Below, in pieces: positions 1 to 8,715 of a DNA stretch of 64,000 bases. The DNA is from Flammeovirgaceae bacterium UBA2366. Lineage in GTDB: Bacteria; Bacteroidota; Bacteroidia; Cytophagales; Cyclobacteriaceae. The notes beneath the pieces are model-generated. The model was not told where the DNA came from. It worked only from the letters and a program-made list of their open reading frames with translations, and made no database searches. The stretch spans positions 106,813-170,812 of the forward strand of contig DDTK01000013.1 in NCBI GenBank assembly GCA_002344065.1, in the 5' to 3' direction. A program made the translations under genes and the position numbers. Within the stretch, counting starts at the first letter, position 1. Every line of letters starts with the position of its first letter.

Positions 1-598
1 GGTATCGTTTGCAGAATTTTAGAATGGGGTTCTTTTCCGGTTCAATTTTTTCGTCTCCATCTTCAAAATATATTCGAATACCGGAATAAATAAGAAATAC
101 TCCGAAGATGTAAAGAATGAAATGAAATTTGTGAATAAAGTAAGCACCAATAAAAATGAATAAGGCCCTGAATATAATCGCGCCAAGAATCCCCCAAAAA
201 AGAATTTTGTGATAATAGGTTTCATCAACCTTGAAGTATTTTAGAATAAGAAGGATGACAAAAATGTTATCAATGGATAGAGCCTTTTCGGTGAGGTATG
301 CTGAGAAGTATAGCAACCCGGCTTCCGTGCCACTTAAAATCGTTTCAACGCCCTTTTCAAGAGCCACGTAAGGGCCCATGAAATAAATAAGGAGACCGAA
401 GGCGGTAGAAACAGCCACCCAGAAAATGGACTGCCAGAGGGCAGATTTGGTGGTAATTTTATGGGCTTGTTTGTTAAAAATGCCCAAATCCAGAATCAGG
501 AAAATAATGATAACAACCCCAAACAAGCCAAAAAGTAACAGCTCGTTATCGTTGCCATCAAAAAGGTCTATCAAAAGTAATGTCAGAGGGCTGTGCAA
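1..598 (-). CDS. TerC family integral membrane protein (3' end outside window)
   Basis: The minus strand from about 598 down to the window edge is one open frame without stops, and it continues outside the window. The translation is rich in membrane segments and carries the TerC/Alx hallmarks: LDLGIFNK early, then LTEKALSIDNIFVILLI and a following FWGILGAII segment. Members are roughly 300-residue membrane proteins linked to tellurite resistance or metal-ion export; the true substrate here is unknown. There is no ATG near the start; an in-frame stop lies 18 bases upstream of the TTG at 598, so TTG is my preferred start. A promoter lies at 672-702. About 199 residues are present and the C-terminus is missing. 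Confidence 0.8.
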   Translation of the reverse strand, partial: MHSPLTLLLIDLFDGNDNELLLFGLFGVVIIIFLILDLGIFNKQAHKITTKSALWQSIFWVAVSTAFGLLIYFMGPYVALEKGVETILSGTEAGLLYFSAYLTEKALSIDNIFVILLILKYFKVDETYYHKILFWGILGAIIFRALFIFIGAYFIHKFHFILYIFGVFLIYSGIRIYFEDGDEKIEPEKNPILKFCKRY

Positions 599-671
599 GG
601 GGTTCCGTTTTCTAACTTATTGAGAGACCTAATCACCTCATAATCAAGAGAAAAGAGTCCATCAAAGCTTC

Positions 672-702
672 CAAAAGTACAACTATTTTTCAAACTCAAA
701 AA
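672..702 (-). promoter_or_regulatory. Promoter for the TerC-like gene
   Basis: Read on the minus strand, TTTTTG (702-697) is followed after 17 bases by TACTTTTG (679-672), a perfect match to the Bacteroidota -7 box TAnnTTTG with a TTG-type -33 element. Transcription would start roughly 70 bases before the proposed TTG start codon. Confidence 0.6.
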
Positions 703-762
703 CTACCATTAAGTATTTATACAGGTTAAACGGAAAGTGAGACCAGCAAGGTCAGGAATTAT

Positions 763-1173
763 TTAGCCGCAGTTTGCACACACCCCTTGAATGAGAAGGT
801 TCAATTCCGAAGCCCGGTAACCTTTGGGTAGTTTAACAGGGGGTACATCAATGCTGAGGCAATTCGTTTGTCCGCAGCGGCTGCATTTAAAGTGAACATG
901 ATCGTGGTGGTGGCCGGTTAGGGTACATGCCGCTGAGCAAAGCGCATATTTTAAACTACCCTCATCATCGAGTACTTTATGAATAAGGCCCTTGTCAAGA
1001 AAGGTTTTTAAGGTGCGGTAAACGGTAACCCGGTCGAAGTGTGCCGGTATTCCCTTTTCAATATCGGAATGCGCTAACGCGAAGTTCTTTTTTAGGAAGA
1101 AATTAAGAATGGCCTTTCGGCTCGGGGTTGAGCGCAAGTTGAATTCTTTAAGAAGTTGTGGCGAACCGTTCAT
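763..1173 (-). CDS. Fur family transcriptional regulator
   Basis: A 136-residue Fur-superfamily metal-dependent repressor. A winged-helix DNA-binding region covers about residues 10-75 (with the typical DRVTVYRTL helix). The histidine-rich metal site HHHDHVHF is at 88-95, and two CxxC pairs (C97/C100 and C132/C135) should hold a structural zinc. Whether it senses iron, zinc or peroxide cannot be decided from the sequence. Its ATG overlaps the stop of the upstream ABC exporter by 4 bases (1170-1173), so the two are probably translated from the same message that begins at gpmI. Confidence 0.88.
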   Translation of the reverse strand: MNGSPQLLKEFNLRSTPSRKAILNFFLKKNFALAHSDIEKGIPAHFDRVTVYRTLKTFLDKGLIHKVLDDEGSLKYALCSAACTLTGHHHDHVHFKCSRCGQTNCLSIDVPPVKLPKGYRASELNLLIQGVCANCG

Positions 1174-2968
1174 TGTTCGTGAAGCTGCATTTTCAACAGG
1201 TTACTGTATAACCCATTGTTTACTTGTGTAAGTTCAGCATGAGAGCCCATTTCTGCAAGTTGGCCTTGGTTAATTACAAAAATCCGGTCTACCTTTTTTA
1301 TAGTGCTCAGTCGGTGAGCAATAATTATTGATGTTCGCCCCTCCATCAGTTTCTCCAGGGCTTGCTGAACCTGATATTCCGAATGTGAGTCAAGCGAACT
1401 GGTGGCCTCGTCCAAAATCAGTATGGCGGGATCTTTTAAAATAGCACGGGCGATGGCAATTCGTTGGCGCTGGCCACCTGAAAGTTTTACACCTCGCTCA
1501 CCGACTACGGTATCAAATTTTTCAGGGAAACTTTCTATAAACTCAAAAGCATTAGCTTTTCTGGCAGCTTCAACAATTTCTTGCTCGGTTGCTGTGGGAT
1601 TGCCGTACGCAATATTCTCACGAATAGTGCCTCCAAACAGAATAACTTCCTGGGGTACAATACCAATATTCTTCCTGTAGTCGGTAAGACTGAATGATTG
1701 AATGTTAAATCCATCGGCTGTAATTGATCCATCGCTTACCGGATAGAAACGTAGCAACAGATTGATGATGGTTGATTTTCCAGATCCGCTTTGCCCTACC
1801 AGCGCAATTTTTTCTCCAGCTTTAATACTGAAGTTCAGATCTTTTAAAACTTCAAAATCAGGGCGACTTGGGTAGGCAAAGTTTACATGTAGAAAATCTA
1901 TATCACCATTGATTTTCACTGAGGTCGCTGACGGGAGTTCTGCTTCATCCGTTTGATCCAGAATTTCAAGTAGTCGTTCAGAAGCACCGATAGAACGTTG
2001 TAACTGTGTATAGATGTCACCAAGTCCGGCTATCGATCCGCCAATAAAGGATGTGTAAATGATAAAGGAGAATAATTCTCCAACGGATAGTTGGTTATTC
2101 TGAACCAGCAGGGCACCGTACCAGCCAACAGCCACAATGCCTCCAAACAAAGCAAATATTACAAAGGATACAAAAAGTCCACGGTACCGCGCAGCCTGAA
2201 TAGCAATTTTAACTACCTCACCTATTGATTTTTTAAAACGTACCAACTCAAATAGCTCATTGGTAAAAGCTTTTACAACATGAATCGATTGCAGTGATTC
2301 CTCTACCACCACATTTGCCTCAGCCAATTTATCCTGCGTTTTCTTTGAAAGTTTACGAATGTATTTTCCGAATACCAACGCAAGAACGACCAGTACAGGA
2401 AATGTAAGCAGCATAAAACAGTAAGCTGCGGAGCCAGAAAGAAGATGATGCCCACACCGATAATCAGCGTAAGACTTTGACGCAATAGTTCAGCAAGTGT
2501 TACGGTAAAAGTATCCTGTAATGTGCCTACATCGGAGGTTATCCGGCTCATCAGCTCACCAATCCTTCGGTTATCAAAAAAGGATAACGGAAGCCAAATT
2601 ATTTTTTGAAAGACACCGTGACGTAAATCCGCAAGGGTTCGCTCACTGGTTACAGAAAACGTATACACACGCATGAAGGAAAAAAAGCTCTGAATCAGTA
2701 AAATGGCCATCAGCGCAACAGCCACCTGGTTAATGGTGGTAAAGTATGGAACAGGTTTGCCCGATGCTAAATCCAGTAACTGTCCGGCCAGATAAGGGAA
2801 TGAAAGAACAGTACCGCTCGATAATGCCAGACATACTAACCCTGCAATAAAGAGCCACTTGTGGGGCAACATAAACCGAAAAACTCCGATTAGCCTTTTC
2901 AGTGATGCTTTATTGATTTTTCGTTTGTCTTCTTCCCGAAGCGGTTCGCCTAATGTTCTTTTGGCCAT
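1170..2968 (-). pseudogene. ABC exporter (TM + ATPase half-transporter), split by a frameshift
   Basis: The locus encodes one MsbA/BmrA-type half-transporter in two frames. The upstream frame (2968 down to about 2419) gives the N-terminus and transmembrane helices up to LAPQLTV. The next frame resumes at the ATG at 2414 (MLLTFPVLVV) and carries the remaining helices and a complete ATPase: Walker A GQSGSGKST, signature LSGGQRQR, Walker B ILILDEATSSLD and the switch AHRLSTI. Joining the frames would need one extra T in the TTTT run at 2415-2418 and would give about 600 residues, the normal family length. No classical slippery heptamer is present. It is therefore either a real loss-of-function mutation or a one-base sequence error. 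Apart from the shift, both halves look well conserved. Confidence 0.8.
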
Positions 2969-2970
2969 AG

Positions 2971-3561
2971 TTAATTTACCTGAATGGAGCCCTTAATGGT
3001 AAAGTGGACAGAGTCGCCCACGAACATCTTTTGTCCTCCTTCAACAGAGTAGGATGTTAGAATGTTTTTATTGTACAAATCGGTGAATTCCATCGTTAAT
3101 TTTCGTTTGCTCTTTAACAATGAATTTTCCTGATAGTAGAGTGCTTCTATTTTTCTAAGCTTGGCCGGCACATCCTGATAGAACGTTTTTATATACACGA
3201 TGGGCAATTCGCTGGTTGTGGTTAGCTGGCGTACGGTAAGGTTGCTCGTATCGTCAGGCAAGCCATCGGTTACTTCATAGTTGCCCCGGTTAATGGGTTT
3301 GTTGATTGATCCGATTTCTTTAAAGATGTCAAGTTCTCGCGCCCAGGCTGAGCTGTCCTTAGGAACAAAAACACTGTCTCGCTTTATACCATTCATAACA
3401 GCCATCTTCGAAACAGATGCTTGTTCTTTAACCAGGAATTCAATCTGATGTTGAATGAGACTGTCGATGTTAAAATAATAGGCCTTCTCTTCTTTCTTTT
3501 GATTGCAGGAACTCAACATCCACAAGACGGTTAGCAGCAATAAAATTTTCGTTAACCTCAT
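2971..3561 (-). CDS. Predicted lipoprotein of unknown function
   Basis: About 196 residues. I chose the ATG at 3561 because it starts a clean lipoprotein signal (MRLTKILLLLTVLWMLSSC, with lipobox LSSC); the longer frame to 3588 would overlap gpmI and spoil the signal. The mature part is hydrophilic with no motif I recognise. It lies 4 bases after gpmI and 2 bases before the ABC exporter start, so it belongs to the same operon. It could be an accessory envelope protein for the exporter, but that rests only on position. Confidence 0.75.
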   Translation of the reverse strand: MRLTKILLLLTVLWMLSSCNQKKEEKAYYFNIDSLIQHQIEFLVKEQASVSKMAVMNGIKRDSVFVPKDSSAWARELDIFKEIGSINKPINRGNYEVTDGLPDDTSNLTVRQLTTTSELPIVYIKTFYQDVPAKLRKIEALYYQENSLLKSKRKLTMEFTDLYNKNILTSYSVEGGQKMFVGDSVHFTIKGSIQVN

Positions 3562-3565
3562 GGCA

Positions 3566-5089
3566 TTATTTTTCAATAAGCACATCACCAGTCATCTGCG
3601 GAGGAATAGGCAAGCCCATAAGGGTAAGAATCGTGGGAGCCAGATCGCCCAGTTTGCCGTCCTTTAGTTTTCCTTTATAAAAATCGGACACCAGAATGCA
3701 CGGCACCAGGTTAGTAGTATGTGCGGTGTTGGGAGTTCCGTCTTCATTGATCATACAATCAGCATTGCCATGATCAGCAATAATAATGGTGGCATATCCA
3801 TTGTTCAACGCAGCCTCCGCTACCTTTTGGGCACAAGCATCAACAGTCTCGCAAGCCTTTACCGCAGCCTCAAACACACCGGTGTGGCCAACCATATCCG
3901 GATTGGCAAAATTCAAGCAAACAAAATCTACCTCCTTTTTTTCCAGCTCAGGAATAATTTTGTCCTTAATATCGTTGGCACTCATTTCGGGTTGAAGATC
4001 ATAGGTAGCAACCTTTGGTGAGGGACATAAAATTCTGCTTTCTCCATGAAATACTTTTTCTCTTCCTCCAGAAAAGAAAAAAGTAACGTGAGGATATTTT
4101 TCAGTTTCAGCTATTCGTATTTGTTTTTTACCAGTGTTCGCCAACACTTCACCTAGCGTATTTTCAAGGTTGTCTTTATCAAAGATTACCCGAACATCAG
4201 TAAATGTGTCATCATAGTTTGTGAGGGTGGTGTAATGAAGATTAAGTTTCTTCATGTTGTGTTCAGGAAAATCCTGCTGTGTCAACACCTGTGTAATCTC
4301 CCTTCCACGATCTGTACGAAAGTTAAAACACAGAACGGCATCCTCTGGTTTAATGATGGCAACAGGATCACCATTTTCGGTAGCAACAATCGGTTTAATA
4401 AATTCATCAGTTACGTTTTCATGATATGATTGCTGAATGGCAACTAATACATTATCCGTTTTCAATCCAGTTCCGTGCACCATTAAATCGTACGCTAATT
4501 TTACGCGTTCCCAACGTTTGTCACGATCCATGGCATAGTACCGGCCCACCACGCTGGCAATCTTTCCAACAGTATTGCGGGTGTGCTGCTGAAGTTCATT
4601 TAAATAGCCATAACCACCTTTTGGATCAGTGTCACGACCATCCATGAAGGCATGAATAAAAACATTCTTTACATTTTGTTTGGCAGCTATGGTGCAAATT
4701 CCTTTGAGATGATCAATGTGAGAATGCACACCGCCATCCGATAAAAGTCCGATTAAGTGAAGCGGTTTATTGTTTTTCTTTACGTAATCGAAAATTTCAA
4801 GTAAGGCCGGATGGCTGTCCAACTCATGTTCAGCAATAGCTTTATTGATGCGAACTAAATCCTGGTACACGACACGTCCTGCGCCAATGTTCATATGACC
4901 GACTTCGGAGTTTCCCATTTGCCCTTCCGGCAAGCCAACCGCCAGGCCCGAGGCTTGTAAACGACTGTTAGGATATTTTGAATAGAGAGAATCGACAAAG
5001 GGTGTGTTGGCTTTATCAATAGCAGAAACATTTTTATTGGTTGCAATACCCCACCCATCCAGAATCATCAACAGCACTTTTCGGTTCAT
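3566..5089 (-). CDS. gpmI: 2,3-bisphosphoglycerate-independent phosphoglycerate mutase
   Basis: 507 residues, the usual length. The enzyme interconverts 3- and 2-phosphoglycerate in glycolysis using two manganese ions. Metal and catalytic signatures are visible: LDGWG (D11), the phosphorylated serine in GNSEVGH (S61), LLSDGGVHSH, HAFMDGRDTDP, and the late IIADHGNAD and NTAHTTN. It is the first gene of a minus-strand run that continues into a lipoprotein, an ABC exporter and a Fur regulator, an unusual set of partners for a glycolytic gene. A -7 promoter box lies at 5109-5116. Confidence 0.97.
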   Translation of the reverse strand: MNRKVLLMILDGWGIATNKNVSAIDKANTPFVDSLYSKYPNSRLQASGLAVGLPEGQMGNSEVGHMNIGAGRVVYQDLVRINKAIAEHELDSHPALLEIFDYVKKNNKPLHLIGLLSDGGVHSHIDHLKGICTIAAKQNVKNVFIHAFMDGRDTDPKGGYGYLNELQQHTRNTVGKIASVVGRYYAMDRDKRWERVKLAYDLMVHGTGLKTDNVLVAIQQSYHENVTDEFIKPIVATENGDPVAIIKPEDAVLCFNFRTDRGREITQVLTQQDFPEHNMKKLNLHYTTLTNYDDTFTDVRVIFDKDNLENTLGEVLANTGKKQIRIAETEKYPHVTFFFSGGREKVFHGESRILCPSPKVATYDLQPEMSANDIKDKIIPELEKKEVDFVCLNFANPDMVGHTGVFEAAVKACETVDACAQKVAEAALNNGYATIIIADHGNADCMINEDGTPNTAHTTNLVPCILVSDFYKGKLKDGKLGDLAPTILTLMGLPIPPQMTGDVLIEK

Positions 5090-5108
5090 AGTATTAAAAA
5101 TTAGAGTG

Positions 5109-5116
5109 CAAATATA
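5109..5116 (-). promoter_or_regulatory. -7 promoter box for gpmI
   Basis: Minus-strand TATATTTG, a perfect TAnnTTTG, about 20 bases before the gpmI ATG. No convincing TTTG at the expected -33 distance. Confidence 0.5.
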
Positions 5117-5188
5117 CCATTGTAAACAAGCATTTTTGAGGGTTACTTAAGGCCTTAACCGGCATAGATGAAAACGCCTTTGAATTCG

Positions 5189-5218
5189 TTTGAGAATAGG
5201 CATTATGGCATAATTTTG
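5189..5218 (+). promoter_or_regulatory. Promoter for the DUF4783 gene
   Basis: TTTG (5189-5192), an 18-base spacer and TAATTTTG (5211-5218) match the Bacteroidota -33/-7 pattern, 17 bases before the ATG at 5235. It is divergent from the gpmI promoter. Confidence 0.6.
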
Positions 5219-5234
5219 GGTTAGATTTACTCCT

Positions 5235-5627
5235 ATGAAGAAGATTTTGATGGCAGGGCTGGTAGTTTGGCTAATATCCTTTATGCAGGTTTTCGCTCAA
5301 ACCAATGTGGTTGAGCAGGTAAAAGAGTCGATAAAGGCAGGGAGCGCGAAGGAATTAGCCAAATACCTTAATGCTTCAGTTGATGTTACCATAGATGGCA
5401 AGCCCGAAACCTATAGCAAGGCGCAGGCCGAATTTGTATTGCGCGATTTTTTTAAAGTTAACCCTCCATCCGAATTCAATATCATTCACCAAGGGCAGTC
5501 AAAAGGCGGCCAGCCGTTTGCCATCGGCCAGTATAAAAGCGGAGCCAGTACGTTTCGGGTTTGGATGAAGATCAGAGTAGCCGGCAATCAATCCCTTGTT
5601 CAGGAGATTTCCTTTGTAAAGGAATAG
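5235..5627 (+). CDS. DUF4783 secreted protein
   Basis: 130 residues with a signal peptide (MKKILMAGLVVWLISFMQVFAQ, cut after AQ). The mature part has the compact alpha+beta pattern of DUF4783, which looks NTF2-like and is common in Bacteroidota next to nadC, as here. It should be periplasmic or surface-exposed. No catalytic residues are evident and the function is unknown. The gene has its own promoter and lies 68 bases before nadC. Confidence 0.8.
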   Translation: MKKILMAGLVVWLISFMQVFAQTNVVEQVKESIKAGSAKELAKYLNASVDVTIDGKPETYSKAQAEFVLRDFFKVNPPSEFNIIHQGQSKGGQPFAIGQYKSGASTFRVWMKIRVAGNQSLVQEISFVKE

Positions 5628-5683
5628 CCCTGAATTTCTTTTAAAATAATCTCCTTTAATCGCGTGGGTTTGTAACCCTCATC

Positions 5684-5691
5684 TATTTTTG
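5684..5691 (+). promoter_or_regulatory. -7 promoter box for nadC (leaderless arrangement)
   Basis: TATTTTTG ends only 4 bases before the GTG start at 5696, so transcription would begin at or next to the start codon. A TTTG lies 11 bases upstream, too close for a normal -33. Confidence 0.5.
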
Positions 5692-5695
5692 CGGG

Positions 5696-6553
5696 GTGAG
5701 GCCATACTACATAACAACAGATTTTCTGCGCACCTTTATTCATGCTGCCCTTCATGAAGATGTGGGTGAAGGAGACCATTCAACCCTTGCCTCAATTCCA
5801 TCTGAAAAGCAAGGCAAAGCGCAACTTCTGGTAAAAGACAATGGTATTCTGGCGGGTGTAGATCTCGCTATTGAAATCTTCAAGCAGTTTGATAGCAGCC
5901 TTGAGGTGCAGGTTAACCTGGCGGATGGCGCGCGTGTAGCTCCTGGTGATGTTGCTTTTGCTGTACTCGGCAGCGTTCGCTCCATATTAACTACCGAGCG
6001 GTTGGTACTCAATTGTATGCAGCGCATGAGCGGAATAGCCACACATACAAATTGGTTGGTAAAACTGGTGGAGGGTACTGGGGCAAAGCTTTTGGATACG
6101 CGCAAAACCACCCCCAACTTTCGCCTGTTGGAAAAGTGGGCCGTGCTGATTGGTGGAGGACAAAACCATCGCATCGGGTTATACGATATGATTATGCTAA
6201 AGGATAACCATATTGATATGGCCGGAGGTGCGGAGCAGGCAATCATTCGAACAAAAGAGTATCTTCGCGCCATAAAAAGGGACCTTAAAATTGAGGTAGA
6301 AACACGCACACTTAAAGAGGTAGGAGAAGTGATGCAAATTGGAGGGGTGGATGTGATCATGCTTGATAATATGTCACTACAGGATATGCGCGAGTCAGTG
6401 AAGTTGATTGACGGAAGGTGCAGGACAGAGGCCAGCGGAGGAATTACCGAGCACACCATTAGAAGTGTAGCGGAGTGTGGAGTAGATTATATTTCCGTGG
6501 GTGCACTTACTCATTCAGTAAAAAGTCTTGACCTGAGCTTAAAAGTATATTGA
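5696..6553 (+). CDS. nadC: Nicotinate-nucleotide pyrophosphorylase (carboxylating)
   Basis: 285 residues. The enzyme makes nicotinate mononucleotide from quinolinate and PRPP in de novo NAD synthesis. Family motifs are clear: HEDVGEGDHST near the start, the MQRMSGIAT helix, the PRPP/quinolinate loop TRKTTPNFR, KDNHI, IEVETR and the late SGGITEHTI and ISVGALTHS. The start is GTG at 5696; no ATG fits and the first residues already align with the family N-terminus. The promoter box at 5684-5691 almost touches the start codon. nadK, another NAD gene, lies elsewhere in the window and is not linked. Confidence 0.96.
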   Translation: MRPYYITTDFLRTFIHAALHEDVGEGDHSTLASIPSEKQGKAQLLVKDNGILAGVDLAIEIFKQFDSSLEVQVNLADGARVAPGDVAFAVLGSVRSILTTERLVLNCMQRMSGIATHTNWLVKLVEGTGAKLLDTRKTTPNFRLLEKWAVLIGGGQNHRIGLYDMIMLKDNHIDMAGGAEQAIIRTKEYLRAIKRDLKIEVETRTLKEVGEVMQIGGVDVIMLDNMSLQDMRESVKLIDGRCRTEASGGITEHTIRSVAECGVDYISVGALTHSVKSLDLSLKVY

Positions 6554-6590
6554 GGATTTACAAATTGATGACTGTTTAGTTGAGAAGATT

Positions 6591-7067
6591 ATGATTGTTA
6601 AAACAAAGAATTACAAACTAGAAAAGAAAACATACATCCGGTTGGCGTTAAGAAATATCCTAAAGCAGCAAGGATGGATTGCTGTATTGGCAGCGCTGGC
6701 TATTTGCTTGTGCTACCTCTGGATCCCTAGCATATGGTGGTTTATTGGAGCATTACTGGGACTTGGCCTTTACCTGTTATTTTGGTGGATTCAGTTTTTT
6801 GGGGTTACCCAATTGGAGCAGGGAAAAATGCTGTTTGAAAAATTCTCCTATGAGATCAGCAGTCAGCAGATACTGATGAAAATTAATCCACGCGAAGGCA
6901 TGCCCATGAAGTGGGATCAGATAAAAAAAGCTGCCATTGGCAAAGACTATTTCGTATTGTTCGTCAATAAGGCACAAATGATTTACCTGCCCTTTAAAAT
7001 TTTCAATACCGAAAACGAGCGGAAATTCTTAACCAGTATTTTACGAACAAAGGGCTTTATCAAATAA
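6591..7067 (+). CDS. YcxB-like membrane protein
   Basis: 158 residues with two adjacent transmembrane helices (about 28-48 and 50-70) followed by a soluble C-terminal domain with the YcxB-like pattern (a short beta-rich PH-like fold ending in IYLPFKIF.... and a charged tail). Such proteins are membrane-anchored and of unknown role. It follows nadC by 37 bases and precedes recX by 31, so it could be read from either upstream promoter. Confidence 0.7.
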   Translation: MIVKTKNYKLEKKTYIRLALRNILKQQGWIAVLAALAICLCYLWIPSIWWFIGALLGLGLYLLFWWIQFFGVTQLEQGKMLFEKFSYEISSQQILMKINPREGMPMKWDQIKKAAIGKDYFVLFVNKAQMIYLPFKIFNTENERKFLTSILRTKGFIK

Positions 7068-7098
7068 TATTTGAAGGTGCCTGAGCCTAACATCGTGT

Positions 7099-7575
7099 AT
7101 GAAAAAAGTGATTACACCGGAGGAGGCAAAGCAAAAGATTTTGCGGTACTGTGCGTATCAGGAGCGATCACATCAGGAGGTAAAGAACAAGCTTTATTCA
7201 TTCGGACTTTTTTCAAGTGATGTAAATGAAATTATTTCATTTCTGATTACTGAAGGGTTTTTAAATGAAGAACGTTTTGCCAGGACTTTTGCCGGTGGCA
7301 AATTCCGAATGAAGAGCTGGGGTCGTTTAAAAATTGTTCGCGAACTGGAAGCCAGAGGCCTTACCCGAAATTGTATTAAACTTGGATTGAAAGAAATTGA
7401 TGAGCAGGATTATCACTCAACGCTTATCCGGCTCCTTCAAAAAAAGGGAGATCAGACACCTGAGCGCGACCTTTTTGTTAAACGTGATAAAATAGCCAGG
7501 TATACCATTCAAAAAGGATTTGAGCCGGAGCTTGTTTGGAAGGCAATAAAACAACTCTTTCCGGATAATCAGTAA
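7099..7575 (+). CDS. recX: Regulatory protein RecX
   Basis: 158 residues. RecX binds RecA filaments and limits recombinase activity. The helical three-repeat architecture is seen: an early ILRYCAYQERSHQEVKNKL, then FLNEERFARTFAGGKF, the KIVRELEARGL helix and the final GFEPELVWKAI. recA is not in the window. The ATG at 7099 is the natural start. Confidence 0.9.
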   Translation: MKKVITPEEAKQKILRYCAYQERSHQEVKNKLYSFGLFSSDVNEIISFLITEGFLNEERFARTFAGGKFRMKSWGRLKIVRELEARGLTRNCIKLGLKEIDEQDYHSTLIRLLQKKGDQTPERDLFVKRDKIARYTIQKGFEPELVWKAIKQLFPDNQ

Positions 7576-7643
7576 TTGTCAACGTAACGACAAACCGCAC
7601 CCATTTGTGTAGCCATATTTAATCTCTAAACGTTAAGGATGGC

Positions 7644-8099
7644 ATGAGAAAATATTTAAGCATAGTATTGATTTTTTTGATGCACCAGGGAGTGGCTCAA
7701 ACAAGTGAGGTTCGTAAAGCTAATTTTAACATCAGTAAAGGCGTGGCTATACAGGGCTATGATCCGGTAGGTTATTTTGATGGGAAACCCGTCATGGGAA
7801 AATCTGAATTTCAGTGGGAATTCAACGGTGTAGCCTATCAGTTTGCAAGCGCGTCAACGCTGGCACGGTTTAAGGCCAGCCCGGGTAAGTTTGAACCTGC
7901 CTACGGAGGCTGGTGTGCCTTTGCCATGGGCGATTATGGCGAAAAGGTAAAAATTGATCCGCTGACTTATAAAATTGTAGACGGCAAACTCTACCTCTTT
8001 TACAATTTTTGGGGTAACAATACCCTTAAAGAGTGGAACAAGAACGAAGAAAAGTTAAAGGGGGCAGGGGATAGGAACTGGGCTAAAATTCTGCAGTAA
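7644..8099 (+). CDS. YHS domain protein, secreted
   Basis: 151 residues with a signal peptide (first about 18 residues, ending VAQ). The mature part has the YHS-type pattern: VAIQGYDPVGYFDGKPVMG, FNGVAYQFAS, a helix ARFKASPGKFEP and YGGWCAFAM, followed by a long DGKLYLFYN strand. YHS domains are small and metal-associated; the exact role of the secreted form is unknown. Related proteins often occur as selenoproteins, but no in-frame TGA is read here. No operon partner is obvious. Confidence 0.8.
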   Translation: MRKYLSIVLIFLMHQGVAQTSEVRKANFNISKGVAIQGYDPVGYFDGKPVMGKSEFQWEFNGVAYQFASASTLARFKASPGKFEPAYGGWCAFAMGDYGEKVKIDPLTYKIVDGKLYLFYNFWGNNTLKEWNKNEEKLKGAGDRNWAKILQ

Positions 8100-8162
8100 C
8101 CGTCTATAAACGGCCTTTACCGACTAATTTCTTCGTTATTCAACATCTGGAAATCTTTAACC

Positions 8163-8170
8163 TATATTTG
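8163..8170 (+). promoter_or_regulatory. -7 promoter box for the DinB-like gene
   Basis: TATATTTG, a perfect TAnnTTTG, 18 bases before the ATG at 8189. No clear -33 element. Confidence 0.45.
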
Positions 8171-8188
8171 TAGAATTCTCCAATACCC

Positions 8189-8713
8189 ATGAGTGTTAAA
8201 AATGCCTGCTGTGACATCTTATCGCAGCTCACCCACCTGGTCAATCAGCTATCAGAACACGAGTACTCCAAACCCATAGAATCCTTAGGCCATTCTTCTA
8301 TTGGCCAGCATGTTCGGCACACACTTGAGTTTTTTATTTGCCTTGAACAAGGTTTTGGAACTGGTAGTATAAACTATGATAAACGGTCGCATGATAAGTT
8401 AGTAGAGACAGATAAATACCTGGCGCTATCCACGCTAAACAGGATTAACGAATTTGTGACCAGTAATACTCAGAACAAGGTGCTGAGCCTTGAAATGAAT
8501 TATAGTCTTGATCAGGAAATTCTTATTTCGGTTGAAACCAATTATCTCCGTGAATTAATCTACAATATTGAACACGCGGTGCATCACATGGCTATCATAA
8601 AAATCGGTGTTCGAGAAGTGGTGCCGCATATAAATTTACCTTCTACTTTTGGCATAGCCTCATCTACGCTTCGGTATCAGGAGAGACTTCAAAATGCTTC
8701 CTTTCAGGAATAG
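8189..8713 (+). CDS. DinB-like four-helix protein
   Basis: 174 residues, all-helical. The histidines expected of the DinB/YfiT metal site are visible in SSIGQHVRHTLEFF and NIEHAVHHMAIIKIG. Members bind a metal and often transfer thiols or act in stress responses; the substrate is unknown. The stop codon is 2 bases from the TTG start of the following ATP-grasp gene, so the two are likely co-translated. Confidence 0.8.
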   Translation: MSVKNACCDILSQLTHLVNQLSEHEYSKPIESLGHSSIGQHVRHTLEFFICLEQGFGTGSINYDKRSHDKLVETDKYLALSTLNRINEFVTSNTQNKVLSLEMNYSLDQEILISVETNYLRELIYNIEHAVHHMAIIKIGVREVVPHINLPSTFGIASSTLRYQERLQNASFQE

Positions 8714-8715
8714 CT

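Noticed and set aside
5752..6459. A 235-residue open frame antisense to nadC
   Set aside because: It lies wholly inside nadC and its translation is rich in Ser, Pro, Arg and Cys, as expected from a shadow frame.
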